Assembly (NCBI GenBank): GCA_945868805.1
Contig: CAMBMO010000008.1
Location: 1-64,000 of the forward strand
From: Singulisphaera sp. GP187
GTDB lineage: Bacteria; Planctomycetota; Phycisphaerae; Phycisphaerales; SM1A02
Length of the DNA stretch: 64,000 bases
Direction: 5' to 3'
Shown: positions 26,180 through 33,959 of the stretch, piece after piece
How positions within the stretch are numbered: the stretch's first letter is position 1
Layout of the letters: the number at the start of each line of letters is the position of its first letter
Position numbers and translations under genes: made by a program
The notes under the pieces: generated by a model
The model's input: only the letters and a program-made list of their open reading frames with translations
What the model was told of the DNA's origin: nothing
The model's database searches: none

Positions 26180-27964
26180 CTATTGCACCGCGTCGGCGAC
26201 TTCGATCTCGATTCTATTCATCGTCAACCCGGTGCCCATCGCGTGATAGAGCCGAGCCATTGCATTGTTGTAATTGACCATCGAGTCAACCTCCGCGAGA
26301 TACGAAGTCGCAAGTCGATCTTGCGCTTGAAACTTGGTCTGAAGAAATTCTGGTGTGAGCGCTGCGAGTGTCTGCTCGAGGACGGTGAGCGATCTCAGGC
26401 TCTCGGCCGCCGCCAACCTGCTTGCGCGCGATTGTTCGATCAATTCGTAACTCGTCGTCACGCCACGCAAAGACCGCTTGACTTCGAAGACCGCATTTTC
26501 GATCGCGCTCTGGTAACCGATGACTGCCGCAGACCGTTGGAGTCGTGCGCGACGATATTGCGCCTCGGCGGCACGGTTCCCGATCGGCTGGCTGAACGCG
26601 AACTGTGCCAACCACGAGACGAAGTTCGCGTCCGCAACCTCGCTGAATGCCCCGCCAAATGAGCCGTCCGACTGATTGATCGTGTCCTGCCCAGTCAGCG
26701 TGACCCCTGCCTGCAATCCCAGTTGTGGCAACCGACCGTTGTCTGCGACGACCAGCACGATCGCGGCATCGTCGATCCTGAGCACGGCGGTCGCGATCGA
26801 CGGATTCTGCTCGACAGCCGTGACGACCGCAGCGCGAAGGTTGTATCGAATCGGTTCTTGAACGAGATGATCGACGGGCACCATGACTGAATCCGATCCG
26901 ACCGAAATCGCTGGATCATTCATGAGCAGTTTCAGCCGGTCACTCTCGTCGCGCGACTTCAGCCACGCGCGAATGAGATTCGCCTTGCGCTGCTCGACGA
27001 TCGCGACGGCGAGCGAATAATCCGCCACGGTCGCGTCGAAATTCAAACGCTTCTTGAGGACATCGCGAACATCCGATCCGACTTTCAGGAGCCACGCACT
27101 GGCGACGACCTGTTGCCGTGCGGCGAGAACAGACCAGTACTGAATCTCGGTCTGCTCGACCACATTCAAGAGGGTCTGCCGAAGGTTGACGACAGATGCT
27201 CGATCTCGATTGCGCGCAAGCCGGATCTGTGCCTCATTGACATCGCTTCCGAACCCCTGCAAGAGCGGTTGGTTGAGATTGAAGTTGACCGAGTTGGTCC
27301 AGTAGTTGGCGGGGTCGTAGATGCTCCCGGTCGCCTGCTGCATGTAGTCCATCTCGACGCTCGCAGCGACCGTACCGCCGGATGTCAGTCGCTTCTGAAT
27401 GCCTGTCGACAGAGTCGTCTGGGTGTTTTCCTGTGCGAAAGCGTTGTTCAGTCCACCCGGAATGTCGATCGGCGGTGGAGGGACACTGTTGGTCTGGTAC
27501 CCCGTACTAGCGAGCAAGACCGCGTCGAACGCGGCCTCAGCCTTGACCACGTCGGTCTGAGCCACAGATTGCTCGATCCGGGCTCCTTGGACTGATAGGT
27601 TGTTGCGAACCGCGGCGGCCAGAGCCGATTTGAGACTCAATTGGACCTCGGAATCGGCGGCGCCCGAGATGCCCGGGCCTAACGGGAGGCCGATCCCCCC
27701 ATTGACCCCCTGGGGTCCAAGAGAATCTAATTCTGGGATCCGACTCTCCAGCGCTGCGAAGATCTCATTAGGAGACTTCGGCGGACTCTGCATTGGGAGC
27801 ACTTCGTCGCCGCGGATGGGCGACGCCCCCTGTCGTGCGATGACCGCGTCGATGGCCTCCTGCAATTGATCTTGACCGTCCTCGCCTCCCATCGGCGATT
27901 GACAGGCGACGAGCGCCCAAGGTGTGAGCACCAAGAGTGTGAGCACCAACGCGCGAGTCGGCAT
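26180..27964 (-). CDS. TolC-family outer membrane channel lipoprotein
   Basis: 594 residues from ATG 27964, which has a strong G-rich ribosome binding site. A lipobox ends the signal peptide (PWALVAC, Cys21). A Gly/Pro-rich linker leads to two outer-membrane-efflux-protein repeats, visible as long amphipathic helices: LSLKSALAAAVRNNLSVQGARIE style, and LLNVVEQTEIQYWSVLAARQQ. The tail has SYLAEVDSMVNYNNAMARLY. It would form the outer-membrane exit duct of an efflux or type I secretion system; no inner-membrane pump genes are adjacent. Confidence 0.82.
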   Translation of the reverse strand: MPTRALVLTLLVLTPWALVACQSPMGGEDGQDQLQEAIDAVIARQGASPIRGDEVLPMQSPPKSPNEIFAALESRIPELDSLGPQGVNGGIGLPLGPGISGAADSEVQLSLKSALAAAVRNNLSVQGARIEQSVAQTDVVKAEAAFDAVLLASTGYQTNSVPPPPIDIPGGLNNAFAQENTQTTLSTGIQKRLTSGGTVAASVEMDYMQQATGSIYDPANYWTNSVNFNLNQPLLQGFGSDVNEAQIRLARNRDRASVVNLRQTLLNVVEQTEIQYWSVLAARQQVVASAWLLKVGSDVRDVLKKRLNFDATVADYSLAVAIVEQRKANLIRAWLKSRDESDRLKLLMNDPAISVGSDSVMVPVDHLVQEPIRYNLRAAVVTAVEQNPSIATAVLRIDDAAIVLVVADNGRLPQLGLQAGVTLTGQDTINQSDGSFGGAFSEVADANFVSWLAQFAFSQPIGNRAAEAQYRRARLQRSAAVIGYQSAIENAVFEVKRSLRGVTTSYELIEQSRASRLAAAESLRSLTVLEQTLAALTPEFLQTKFQAQDRLATSYLAEVDSMVNYNNAMARLYHAMGTGLTMNRIEIEVADAVQ

Positions 27965-28060
27965 GACTTGCCCCCCCGATCCGACTCGGAAAGAAATTTT
28001 CGAAATCTGCTCTCGCACCGAGGCGAATCTACTCGATAACAGAACATCATGGAGAGAGCA

Positions 28061-29344
28061 ATGACTACCGGTTCACTGGTCGCGTTCGCCTTTTTTGCCG
28101 CACTTGCGGTGCCACTCGGTGGCCAGCATTTGTCGTATGCCCAGGATGCTCCTGGGAAGCCCAACGCAACCGCTTCGCCATACTTCGCGACAGTCACTGC
28201 GGAGAATGTGTACGTGCGTTCTGGACCGAGCGTCCAGAGTTCCTATCCCTTCGGGAAAGTGGATCGTGGCGAGATCGTCCGTGTGATGGAAGAGAACTTC
28301 GGATGGGCTCGCGTCCAGACCGCTGGTCAAGCCTTCGCGGACATGACTGGTTATGTCGCGGCGGACGAGCGCGTCCAACTCGCGGCCGATGCTGGTTCGA
28401 TCACCGCGAATGCTGGAACGGAACTCCGCGCCCCGAACATCGGCGCAGAGTCGACAATGGAGAGTTCCTGGAAGCAAATCGGGCGAATTGACGCGGGGGC
28501 AACCCTCGCTGTCGTCAATCGAATCGATGGCGAACGAGGCTCCGTCTGGTGCGTTCGACTGCCAGAGGTCGGCGAGGGATGGATCAACTCCAATTTTCTC
28601 CGTCGATCGACCGCCACCGAAGCCCTCGCATTCGACGCGGCAGTCGCGACCGAGGCAGTGGCCTCACTCGCCGCCGAAGTTCTGGTAGATGGCGCATCGA
28701 ATGGCGGCGAAGTTTTCTTCCCAGCGGAACCAGGAGCAGTTGCGACCGAGATTGAGGTCGTCGAGGTCAAGCCCACGAAGAGTCCAGCGGTCATCGCCGC
28801 CGAACTTCGCCGCGCGACATTCGCCGATCTGGAGGCAAGCTGGTTGAAGATGAAGGGTCAGCCAGTGGCTGAAGCAGAATTGGGAGCGATCTATGCGAGA
28901 TATGTTTTCCTCGCGGCAGAACCTGCAATCGAAACGACCCTCAAGGCTCGCACGATGGCTCGGATCGAACAGATCGAAGTCCAGCAGGATGTTCAGGACA
29001 AGATCCTTGAATTGCAGGCCACGAGAGCCCGCTTACTGGGCGAATGCGAACAGATCAACGGCGTCGCCGTCGCGATCGAGGCGCGTAGCGAATACACATC
29101 AGTCGGAGTTCTCAACGCATCGCTCGTCTACGACGGAACAACATTACCCCTGCTCTTCAGACTCCAGGATCCCTCTTGCGGACAAACCGTGGCATATGTC
29201 ACCCCAGGCGACGGATTTCAGCTTTCGACGATGCTCGGCACACTCATCGGGATCAAGGGCGAAAAGTGTTACGACGACGCATTGAAATTGGACATAATTA
29301 CTCCGAAGTCGATTGACTTCTTGACGCCACGTACAGGCGACTGA
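28061..29344 (+). CDS. Secreted protein with bacterial SH3-like domain
   Basis: 427 residues from ATG 28061, preceded by GGAGAG (ATG 28049 is also in frame). A signal peptide (LVAFAFFAALAVPLGG) precedes an SH3b domain: VTAENVYVRSGPSVQSSYPFG, with GEIVRVMEENFGWARVQT. A second, weaker SH3-like segment follows (IGRIDAGATLAVVNRI to GEGWINSNFLRR). The C-terminal half is helical and then ends in another small beta domain. SH3b domains often bind cell-wall peptides; that role is inferred. It is divergent from the TolC-like gene and ends with a terminator. Confidence 0.72.
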   Translation: MTTGSLVAFAFFAALAVPLGGQHLSYAQDAPGKPNATASPYFATVTAENVYVRSGPSVQSSYPFGKVDRGEIVRVMEENFGWARVQTAGQAFADMTGYVAADERVQLAADAGSITANAGTELRAPNIGAESTMESSWKQIGRIDAGATLAVVNRIDGERGSVWCVRLPEVGEGWINSNFLRRSTATEALAFDAAVATEAVASLAAEVLVDGASNGGEVFFPAEPGAVATEIEVVEVKPTKSPAVIAAELRRATFADLEASWLKMKGQPVAEAELGAIYARYVFLAAEPAIETTLKARTMARIEQIEVQQDVQDKILELQATRARLLGECEQINGVAVAIEARSEYTSVGVLNASLVYDGTTLPLLFRLQDPSCGQTVAYVTPGDGFQLSTMLGTLIGIKGEKCYDDALKLDIITPKSIDFLTPRTGD

Positions 29345-29366
29345 CACCACCGCATTCCGTTCACTT

Positions 29367-29401
29367 GCGGTCCTTCGCTTCGCGCGGGGGACCGCTTTTT
29401 T
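29367..29401 (+). terminator. Terminator of the SH3b gene
   Basis: Stem GCGGTCC (29367..29373) with GGACCGC (29389..29395), then six T. Confidence 0.85.
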
Positions 29402-29426
29402 CATTCTTGCGACTGAGTTGCTCGAG

Positions 29427-29456
29427 ATGACACGAACGCGCGTTCTTCGTTACTAT
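29427..29456 (+). promoter_or_regulatory. Promoter of tRNA-Ala
   Basis: -35 ATGACA (29427..29432), 18-base spacer, -10 TACTAT (29451..29456). It lies 28 bases before the tRNA. Confidence 0.45.
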
Positions 29457-29483
29457 CCGAATGCCTAGTGATTTGTTTCCACT

Positions 29484-29556
29484 GGGGCGTTAGCTCAATT
29501 GGGAGAGCGCCGCCTTTGCAAGGCGGAGGTTATCGGTTCGACCCCGATACGCTCCA
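29484..29556 (+). tRNA. tRNA-Ala (anticodon TGC)
   Basis: A complete 73-nt cloverleaf. The acceptor is GGGGCGT with ACGCTCC (one G-T pair), the anticodon stem is CCGCC/GGCGG with loop TTTGCAA, and the T arm is ATCGG-TTCGACC-CCGAT. The discriminator is A; no CCA is encoded. Confidence 0.96.
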
Positions 29557-29596
29557 TTTTGACTTCTGGCATATGAGGGGATGCCAGTTCTGGCTC

Positions 29597-29629
29597 GCTG
29601 ATCATGCGCTGATCATGCGCTGATCATGC
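29597..29629. repeat. Three tandem copies of an 11-bp unit
   Basis: GCTGATCATGC is repeated three times exactly, each copy containing the palindrome TGATCA. It lies between tRNA-Ala and the 3' end of rsmE. Confidence 0.9.
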
Positions 29630-29634
29630 CTAGC

Positions 29635-30372
29635 TCACGGAAGGCGAAATTTCGCGAGCGCACTGGCGACAGCAAGTTCAATTCGCAAGATTGAGTCCCC
29701 AAGCGAAATCTTTTTTGCGCCGAGCGCTTGGGCCGCCTCAAGTTCGGCGTGAGTCAATCCACCTTCTGGGCCGATGATGATCGAGATCGGGGAAGTCAAT
29801 GAGGACGGCACGGCTGGTGTTGCGTCGCCACAGCTTGTCGCGAAGGAGTCACCGCTCGGGTGAGCGACAAGGACTTGGAGTCCGCGTCCAACCGCGTCGC
29901 GCACCGCCGATTCGACGCTCGCTTCGGCGACAACGAGAGGAATCCAGGGTTGCTGCGATTGTTTGCAACATGCGACGAGGACTCGGTGCGACCGAGTGGC
30001 AAGCGAACTCGTCCACCGAACGACCGAGTGATCGCACGCAAGAGGAGTCCAGCGAGCGGCGCCGAGCGGACCGAGCGATTCGAGAAGCGTCGCGAGTCGA
30101 TCTCCCTTCGCAACGGCACTGGCAATCTCAATGATCGGTGAGGGTGGTGGAAGTTTGCGTATTCCATCGATCTCTGCGTCGAAGGACCCATCTCGATTGA
30201 GCGATCCCATCGCCGCGTCTGCGACGACTCCGCGACCATCGAAGATGCAAAGTCGATCGCCGGGGCGCAGTCGACGACTTCCAGAAAGGTGGCGTGCTTC
30301 GTCCACATCGATTCGGCATGTGGATGGAAAGCTCGGCGCGAGTTGGGGCGAATACGCCCAAGGGACGCTCAT
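29635..30372 (-). CDS. rsmE: 16S rRNA (uracil-1498-N3)-methyltransferase
   Basis: 245 residues of the RsmE/SPOUT type. The C-terminal knot is diagnostic: SIIIGPEGGLTHAELEAAQ and KKISLGDSILRIELAVASAL. The N-terminal PUA-like domain has EARHLSGSRRLRPGDRLCIFDGRG. It methylates U1498 of 16S rRNA in the 30S subunit. Its ATG overlaps the stop of rsmJ (ATGA), so two 16S rRNA methyltransferases are translated together. Confidence 0.93.
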   Translation of the reverse strand: MSVPWAYSPQLAPSFPSTCRIDVDEARHLSGSRRLRPGDRLCIFDGRGVVADAAMGSLNRDGSFDAEIDGIRKLPPPSPIIEIASAVAKGDRLATLLESLGPLGAARWTPLACDHSVVRWTSSLATRSHRVLVACCKQSQQPWIPLVVAEASVESAVRDAVGRGLQVLVAHPSGDSFATSCGDATPAVPSSLTSPISIIIGPEGGLTHAELEAAQALGAKKISLGDSILRIELAVASALAKFRLP

Positions 30373-31046
30373 GTGTGTGGCACGCTACGCCCTTGGCGAA
30401 GGCTCGCACCGCCCCGGACATACACGTCGTAACGCACGAGTTTGCTCTTGATGACAAAGTCGGGATCGGGATGAAGCGATTCGGCGTGATGTGGACGCTT
30501 CACGATGATTCTTGCGCAGTTCGCACGAGCCGCGCTCTGAAAGAGAGACTTGGAATCGTGGTCGTCACCGACCGCATCTCGAACGAGACGAATTGGCTTC
30601 GGCGCCAGCGCAGAACCAGGTTTCGGCGGATACATCGGATCAAGATAGATCGCAAGCCACTCTTCGTTCGTCGCCAGAAGGAGGTCAATCGCGCTCGCTT
30701 CGCGCAGTTCGATCCGGCCGGCAATCTGGACGAGTCGAGGATCGGACATCGCTCGGTCGAGTCCATCGCGCAGGACACGGCAAACGAGTGGCGACCGTTC
30801 CGTCGCCGTCACCGAAAAACCCGCCGCCGCGAGAATCCACGCATCACCACCAAGACCAGCAGTGGCGTCGAGGATGCGTCCGCGCTCGCCACATGCGCGA
30901 ACGAGCGCCTGAGATGAGATCCCGCGAAGCGAGAGTCGTCGAAAGTCGACCGCCGCACCGTGGCCAGGGCGCCCGCCGGCCATGACCAACTCGCACCGTC
31001 CATTTGGATCGACTTGGTTGGTGATCTTTTGCCTCGGTCCACTCAC
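30369..31046 (-). CDS. rsmJ: Class I SAM methyltransferase, RsmJ-like (16S rRNA guanine-1516-N2)
   Basis: 225 residues. The SAM site ILDATAGLGGDAWILAAAG and TATERSP is typical of RsmJ (YhiQ), and the catalytic motif is YLDPMYPPK; RIIVKRP follows near the end. In E. coli RsmJ makes m2G1516 in 16S rRNA. Position in an operon with rsmE supports an rRNA target. The start sits 24 bases from the divergent cystathionine beta-synthase gene. Confidence 0.85.
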   Translation of the reverse strand: MSGPRQKITNQVDPNGRCELVMAGGRPGHGAAVDFRRLSLRGISSQALVRACGERGRILDATAGLGGDAWILAAAGFSVTATERSPLVCRVLRDGLDRAMSDPRLVQIAGRIELREASAIDLLLATNEEWLAIYLDPMYPPKPGSALAPKPIRLVRDAVGDDHDSKSLFQSAARANCARIIVKRPHHAESLHPDPDFVIKSKLVRYDVYVRGGASLRQGRSVPHT

Positions 31047-31069
31047 GCAGAGAGTATTACACTCGACGC

Positions 31070-32461
31070 ATGCCTAACGCCACGATTGCTCCAGTCTTTT
31101 CGAGCGTGCTCGACATGATCGGCAACACTCCGATGCTCGAGATTCGCAAGCTCGACACTGGCCTCTGCAGGCTTTTCGTAAAGCTTGAGAACCTCAATCC
31201 TGGACAGTCGATCAAGGATCGCATCGCCATCTCGATGATCGAAGGAGCGGAACAATCTGGGAAACTGAAGCCTGGTGGACGAATCATCGAGGCGACGGCA
31301 GGAAACACGGGGATCGCACTCGCCCTCGTGGGAACAGTCAAGGGTTACAAGTTGACGGTGGTGATGCCGGACAAGATGAGCGACGAGAAGATGGCGCACC
31401 TTCGTGCGATGGGTGCCGAAGTCGTTCTGACGCGATCGGATGTTGCCAAGGGCCACCCCGAGTACTACCAAGACATGGCAGAGCGGATGGCCAGGGATGA
31501 TCCCACGGCTTTCTATGTGAATCAGTTTTCCAATGCCGACAACACACGGGCTCACTATGAGGCGACCGGACCAGAGATTTGGGAGCAGATGGATGGTCAA
31601 ATCGACGCGTTTGTCGCCGGAGTTGGATCTGGTGGCACGATCGCGGGCATCGGTGCATTCTTGAAGTCGCGAAATCCGAAATGCGAAATCGTGCTTGCGG
31701 ATCCCAAGGGTTCGATCCTCGCGCCACTCGTCAACGAGGGAAAGACCGTCGAGCCAGGGTCGTGGCTGGTCGAAGGCATCGGCGAGGATTTCGTTCCATC
31801 CATCCTCGATCTGAAAGTGATCGACCGCGCGTTCAGCGTCACTGATGCAGAGGCCTTCCACGCTGTCCGCGACCTTTTGCGCAAGGAGGGAATCCTCGCC
31901 GGTTCAAGTGTCGGCGTGCTCCTTCATGCGGCGCTCCAGTACTGCAAGGAGCAAACCTCGCCAAAGCGAGTCGCCACTCTCATCTGCGATAGCGGCGCGA
32001 AGTATCTCTCAAAAATGTACAACGACTTCTGGATGCGCGACCAAGGATTCATCCATCGCGACAAGACCGGTGATCTGCGCGATCTCATTACACGACGTCA
32101 CGATAAGGGCGAGGATTTCGTCCTGAATCCGACGATGCCACTCTCGTTGGCGATTCGGCGCAAAGGGATGTTTGGCGTGAGCCAGATGGCGGTGCTCGAT
32201 TCGAATGATCAACTCGTCGGGATCCTTGACGAGAGCGATGTCCTGCTTGCCCTTGCCCGAGATCCGCGGGCGAGTTCCGACCCAGTGAGCGCCCACATGA
32301 CCAGTCGAGTCGAGACGATTCACCCGTCTAAGTCGATCGATGATCTCCTCCCGATTTTTAGAGCCGATCGAGTCGCGGTCGTTCACGACGGAAGCGTCTT
32401 CTGCGGATTGATCACCAAGATCGATCTCATAAATCACCTGAAGGGTCTCGGAGTGGCCTGA
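31070..32461 (+). CDS. Cystathionine beta-synthase
   Basis: 463 residues. The catalytic fold-type-II core has MIGNTPMLEI, PLP-lysine Lys49 in NPGQSIKDRIA, EATAGNTGIALA and the phosphate loop GVGSGGTIAGIG. The second half (about 335-463) carries two CBS domains (FGVSQMAVLDSNDQLVGILDES and VAVVHDGSVFCGLITKID), the arrangement of eukaryotic-type cystathionine beta-synthase and rare in plain cysteine synthases. It would condense serine with homocysteine in transsulfuration; a cysteine synthase role cannot be excluded. Confidence 0.88.
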   Translation: MPNATIAPVFSSVLDMIGNTPMLEIRKLDTGLCRLFVKLENLNPGQSIKDRIAISMIEGAEQSGKLKPGGRIIEATAGNTGIALALVGTVKGYKLTVVMPDKMSDEKMAHLRAMGAEVVLTRSDVAKGHPEYYQDMAERMARDDPTAFYVNQFSNADNTRAHYEATGPEIWEQMDGQIDAFVAGVGSGGTIAGIGAFLKSRNPKCEIVLADPKGSILAPLVNEGKTVEPGSWLVEGIGEDFVPSILDLKVIDRAFSVTDAEAFHAVRDLLRKEGILAGSSVGVLLHAALQYCKEQTSPKRVATLICDSGAKYLSKMYNDFWMRDQGFIHRDKTGDLRDLITRRHDKGEDFVLNPTMPLSLAIRRKGMFGVSQMAVLDSNDQLVGILDESDVLLALARDPRASSDPVSAHMTSRVETIHPSKSIDDLLPIFRADRVAVVHDGSVFCGLITKIDLINHLKGLGVA

Positions 32462-32508
32462 GTTGAGCCAGTGCGGATCCTGACCGCAAACTCGCTTGTC
32501 GCATGGGC

Positions 32509-32537
32509 TTGCAATCATTGCGAGAATCTGCCATACT
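32509..32537 (+). promoter_or_regulatory. Putative promoter of rplI
   Basis: -35 TTGCAA (32509..32514), 17-base spacer, -10 CATACT (32532..32537). It would give a leader of about 150 nt in which I see no known ribosomal-protein autoregulatory structure. Confidence 0.4.
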
Positions 32538-32693
32538 TCGCCCCCCGCTCGGCGGAGTTCCACTCCCCAACGGTTACAACTAGGTCGCGTTCTCCCGCAT
32601 GTGCGACGAGAAACTCGCTGAGGTCACGCGGCGCCTCTAACTCTCTCCCTGAGGGCTTTCCACCGAAGGCACTCCTCGAAAGGACACCGACTC

Positions 32694-33335
32694 ATGGCAC
32701 GCAATTACGAACTTCTGCTCCTCGAAACGATCGAAAACCTTGGTCTCATTGGCGATGTCGTCAAGGTCCGACCAGGCTTCGCCCGCAACTACCTCCTCCC
32801 CAATGCGATGGCGGAAGCCCCGACTCCCGAGAAGATCGAGTCGCTCAAGGCGGCACGTGCCCTCGCCGAGGCACACGTCTCCAAGCAACGTGCGGAGCGC
32901 GAAGCGGTTATCGCTCGCATGGAAGGATTGACGATCAACCTCATTCGCGCCTGCAACGACCAGGGCGTCCTCTACGGCGCAGTCACCCAGCGCGACATCA
33001 GCGACCAACTGATCTTGGAGGGATACGGAATCGATATGCGGGCGGTTCGACTTGCCAATCCGATTCGTCGCATCGGCACCGAGATGGTCACGATTCAGTT
33101 CGGTCGCGACCTCGTCTGTGAGATCACCGTCGCCGTCAAGCCTGATCGAATCATCGAGATGGAATCCCCTGCGACGACGAGCGCACCGAGCCGAGCTTCG
33201 CGGGACGAATCCGATTCATCCGAGGAGTCTGATGATGCGTCCGACGAGAAGTCGGATGGAAAGTCGGACGATGCGAAGTTGGACCGAAAGACCAAGAGCG
33301 CCCGCAAGGGTCGCGACAAGCAATCGAAAGAGTGA
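32694..33335 (+). CDS. rplI: 50S ribosomal protein L9 with low-complexity C-terminal extension
   Basis: 213 residues; L9 is normally about 150. The N-terminal rRNA-binding domain (LLLLETIENLGLIGDVVKVRPGFARN-like, read in pieces: LGLIGDVVKVRPGFARNYL) and central helix are standard, and the C-terminal domain ends near residue 152. The remaining 60 residues are mixed-charge and Ser-rich (DESDSSEESDDASDEKSDG, then KTKSARKGRDKQSKE). The usual neighbours rpsF and rpsR are absent. Confidence 0.92.
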   Translation: MARNYELLLLETIENLGLIGDVVKVRPGFARNYLLPNAMAEAPTPEKIESLKAARALAEAHVSKQRAEREAVIARMEGLTINLIRACNDQGVLYGAVTQRDISDQLILEGYGIDMRAVRLANPIRRIGTEMVTIQFGRDLVCEITVAVKPDRIIEMESPATTSAPSRASRDESDSSEESDDASDEKSDGKSDDAKLDRKTKSARKGRDKQSKE

Positions 33336-33349
33336 TTCGTCGCGACGGT

Positions 33350-33386
33350 TTGAACCAAGCGTTGAACCAAGCTTTGAACCAAGCTT
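33350..33386. repeat. Three tandem copies of a TTGAACCAAGC unit after rplI
   Basis: TTGAACCAAGC appears three times, spaced by 11-13 bases, just downstream of the L9 stop codon. No gene overlaps it. Confidence 0.75.
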
Positions 33387-33530
33387 TGCTGGAAGGAAAT
33401 GAGCAGGATCGAGTGCGACTTTGACGATTGATTACTCCGGTGGCGTGATCGTCGTCTGACGAGCAATGTCTCCCCGCTAGCACCGGCACGGACGAGTTGG
33501 TGCAGAATTGCTCGATGGAGGTTTGTCAGC

Positions 33531-33917
33531 ATGAACGCAACGATGCCCGAGGCCCGGCGAGAAATCCTGCCCGAGACGCGACGATCCCTGACCCACAAGT
33601 TTTCGATTGCGAACTATGAGGGGTATCTGACCGTGGGACTTTTTCCAGACGGCCGCCCTGGCGAGATCTTCATCAAGATGAGCAAGGAGGGCTCGACGCT
33701 TTCTGGGCTCATCCAGGGATTCTGCCGTGCATTCAGTCTCTCACTTCAGCATGGGCTCTCGCTTCGCGATGCGGCGGAGCGGTTTCGCGGGATGCGATTT
33801 GAACCGCTCGGGGCGACAAGCAACCCAGACATTCCCGAATGTTCGAGCATCCTCGACTATGTTGCGCGCTATCTCGACCATCACTACGGGTCGGGGATGG
33901 CTGCGATCAAGTCCTGA
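33531..33917 (+). CDS. Free-standing TSCPD domain (C-terminal domain of B12-dependent ribonucleotide reductase)
   Basis: 128 residues. KFSIANYEGYLTVGLFPDG, GEIFIKMSKEGSTLSGLIQGF and RFRGMRFEPLG match the segment near the end of class II ribonucleotide reductase NrdJ. The catalytic barrel is absent, and the terminal cysteine pair of NrdJ is not seen. It begins with its own ATG, so it is a separate gene. Similar short proteins are known in other bacteria, with unclear function; possible roles are reductase assembly or regulation. Confidence 0.8.
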   Translation: MNATMPEARREILPETRRSLTHKFSIANYEGYLTVGLFPDGRPGEIFIKMSKEGSTLSGLIQGFCRAFSLSLQHGLSLRDAAERFRGMRFEPLGATSNPDIPECSSILDYVARYLDHHYGSGMAAIKS

Positions 33918-33959
33918 TGTCGTTTCTTCGGTGCCGTCGGTTCAGCCACCGTCGATTCA

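Noticed and set aside
32538-32693. Riboswitch or ribosomal-protein leader before rplI
   Set aside because: No known structural class could be recognised; only a G+C-rich leader is seen.
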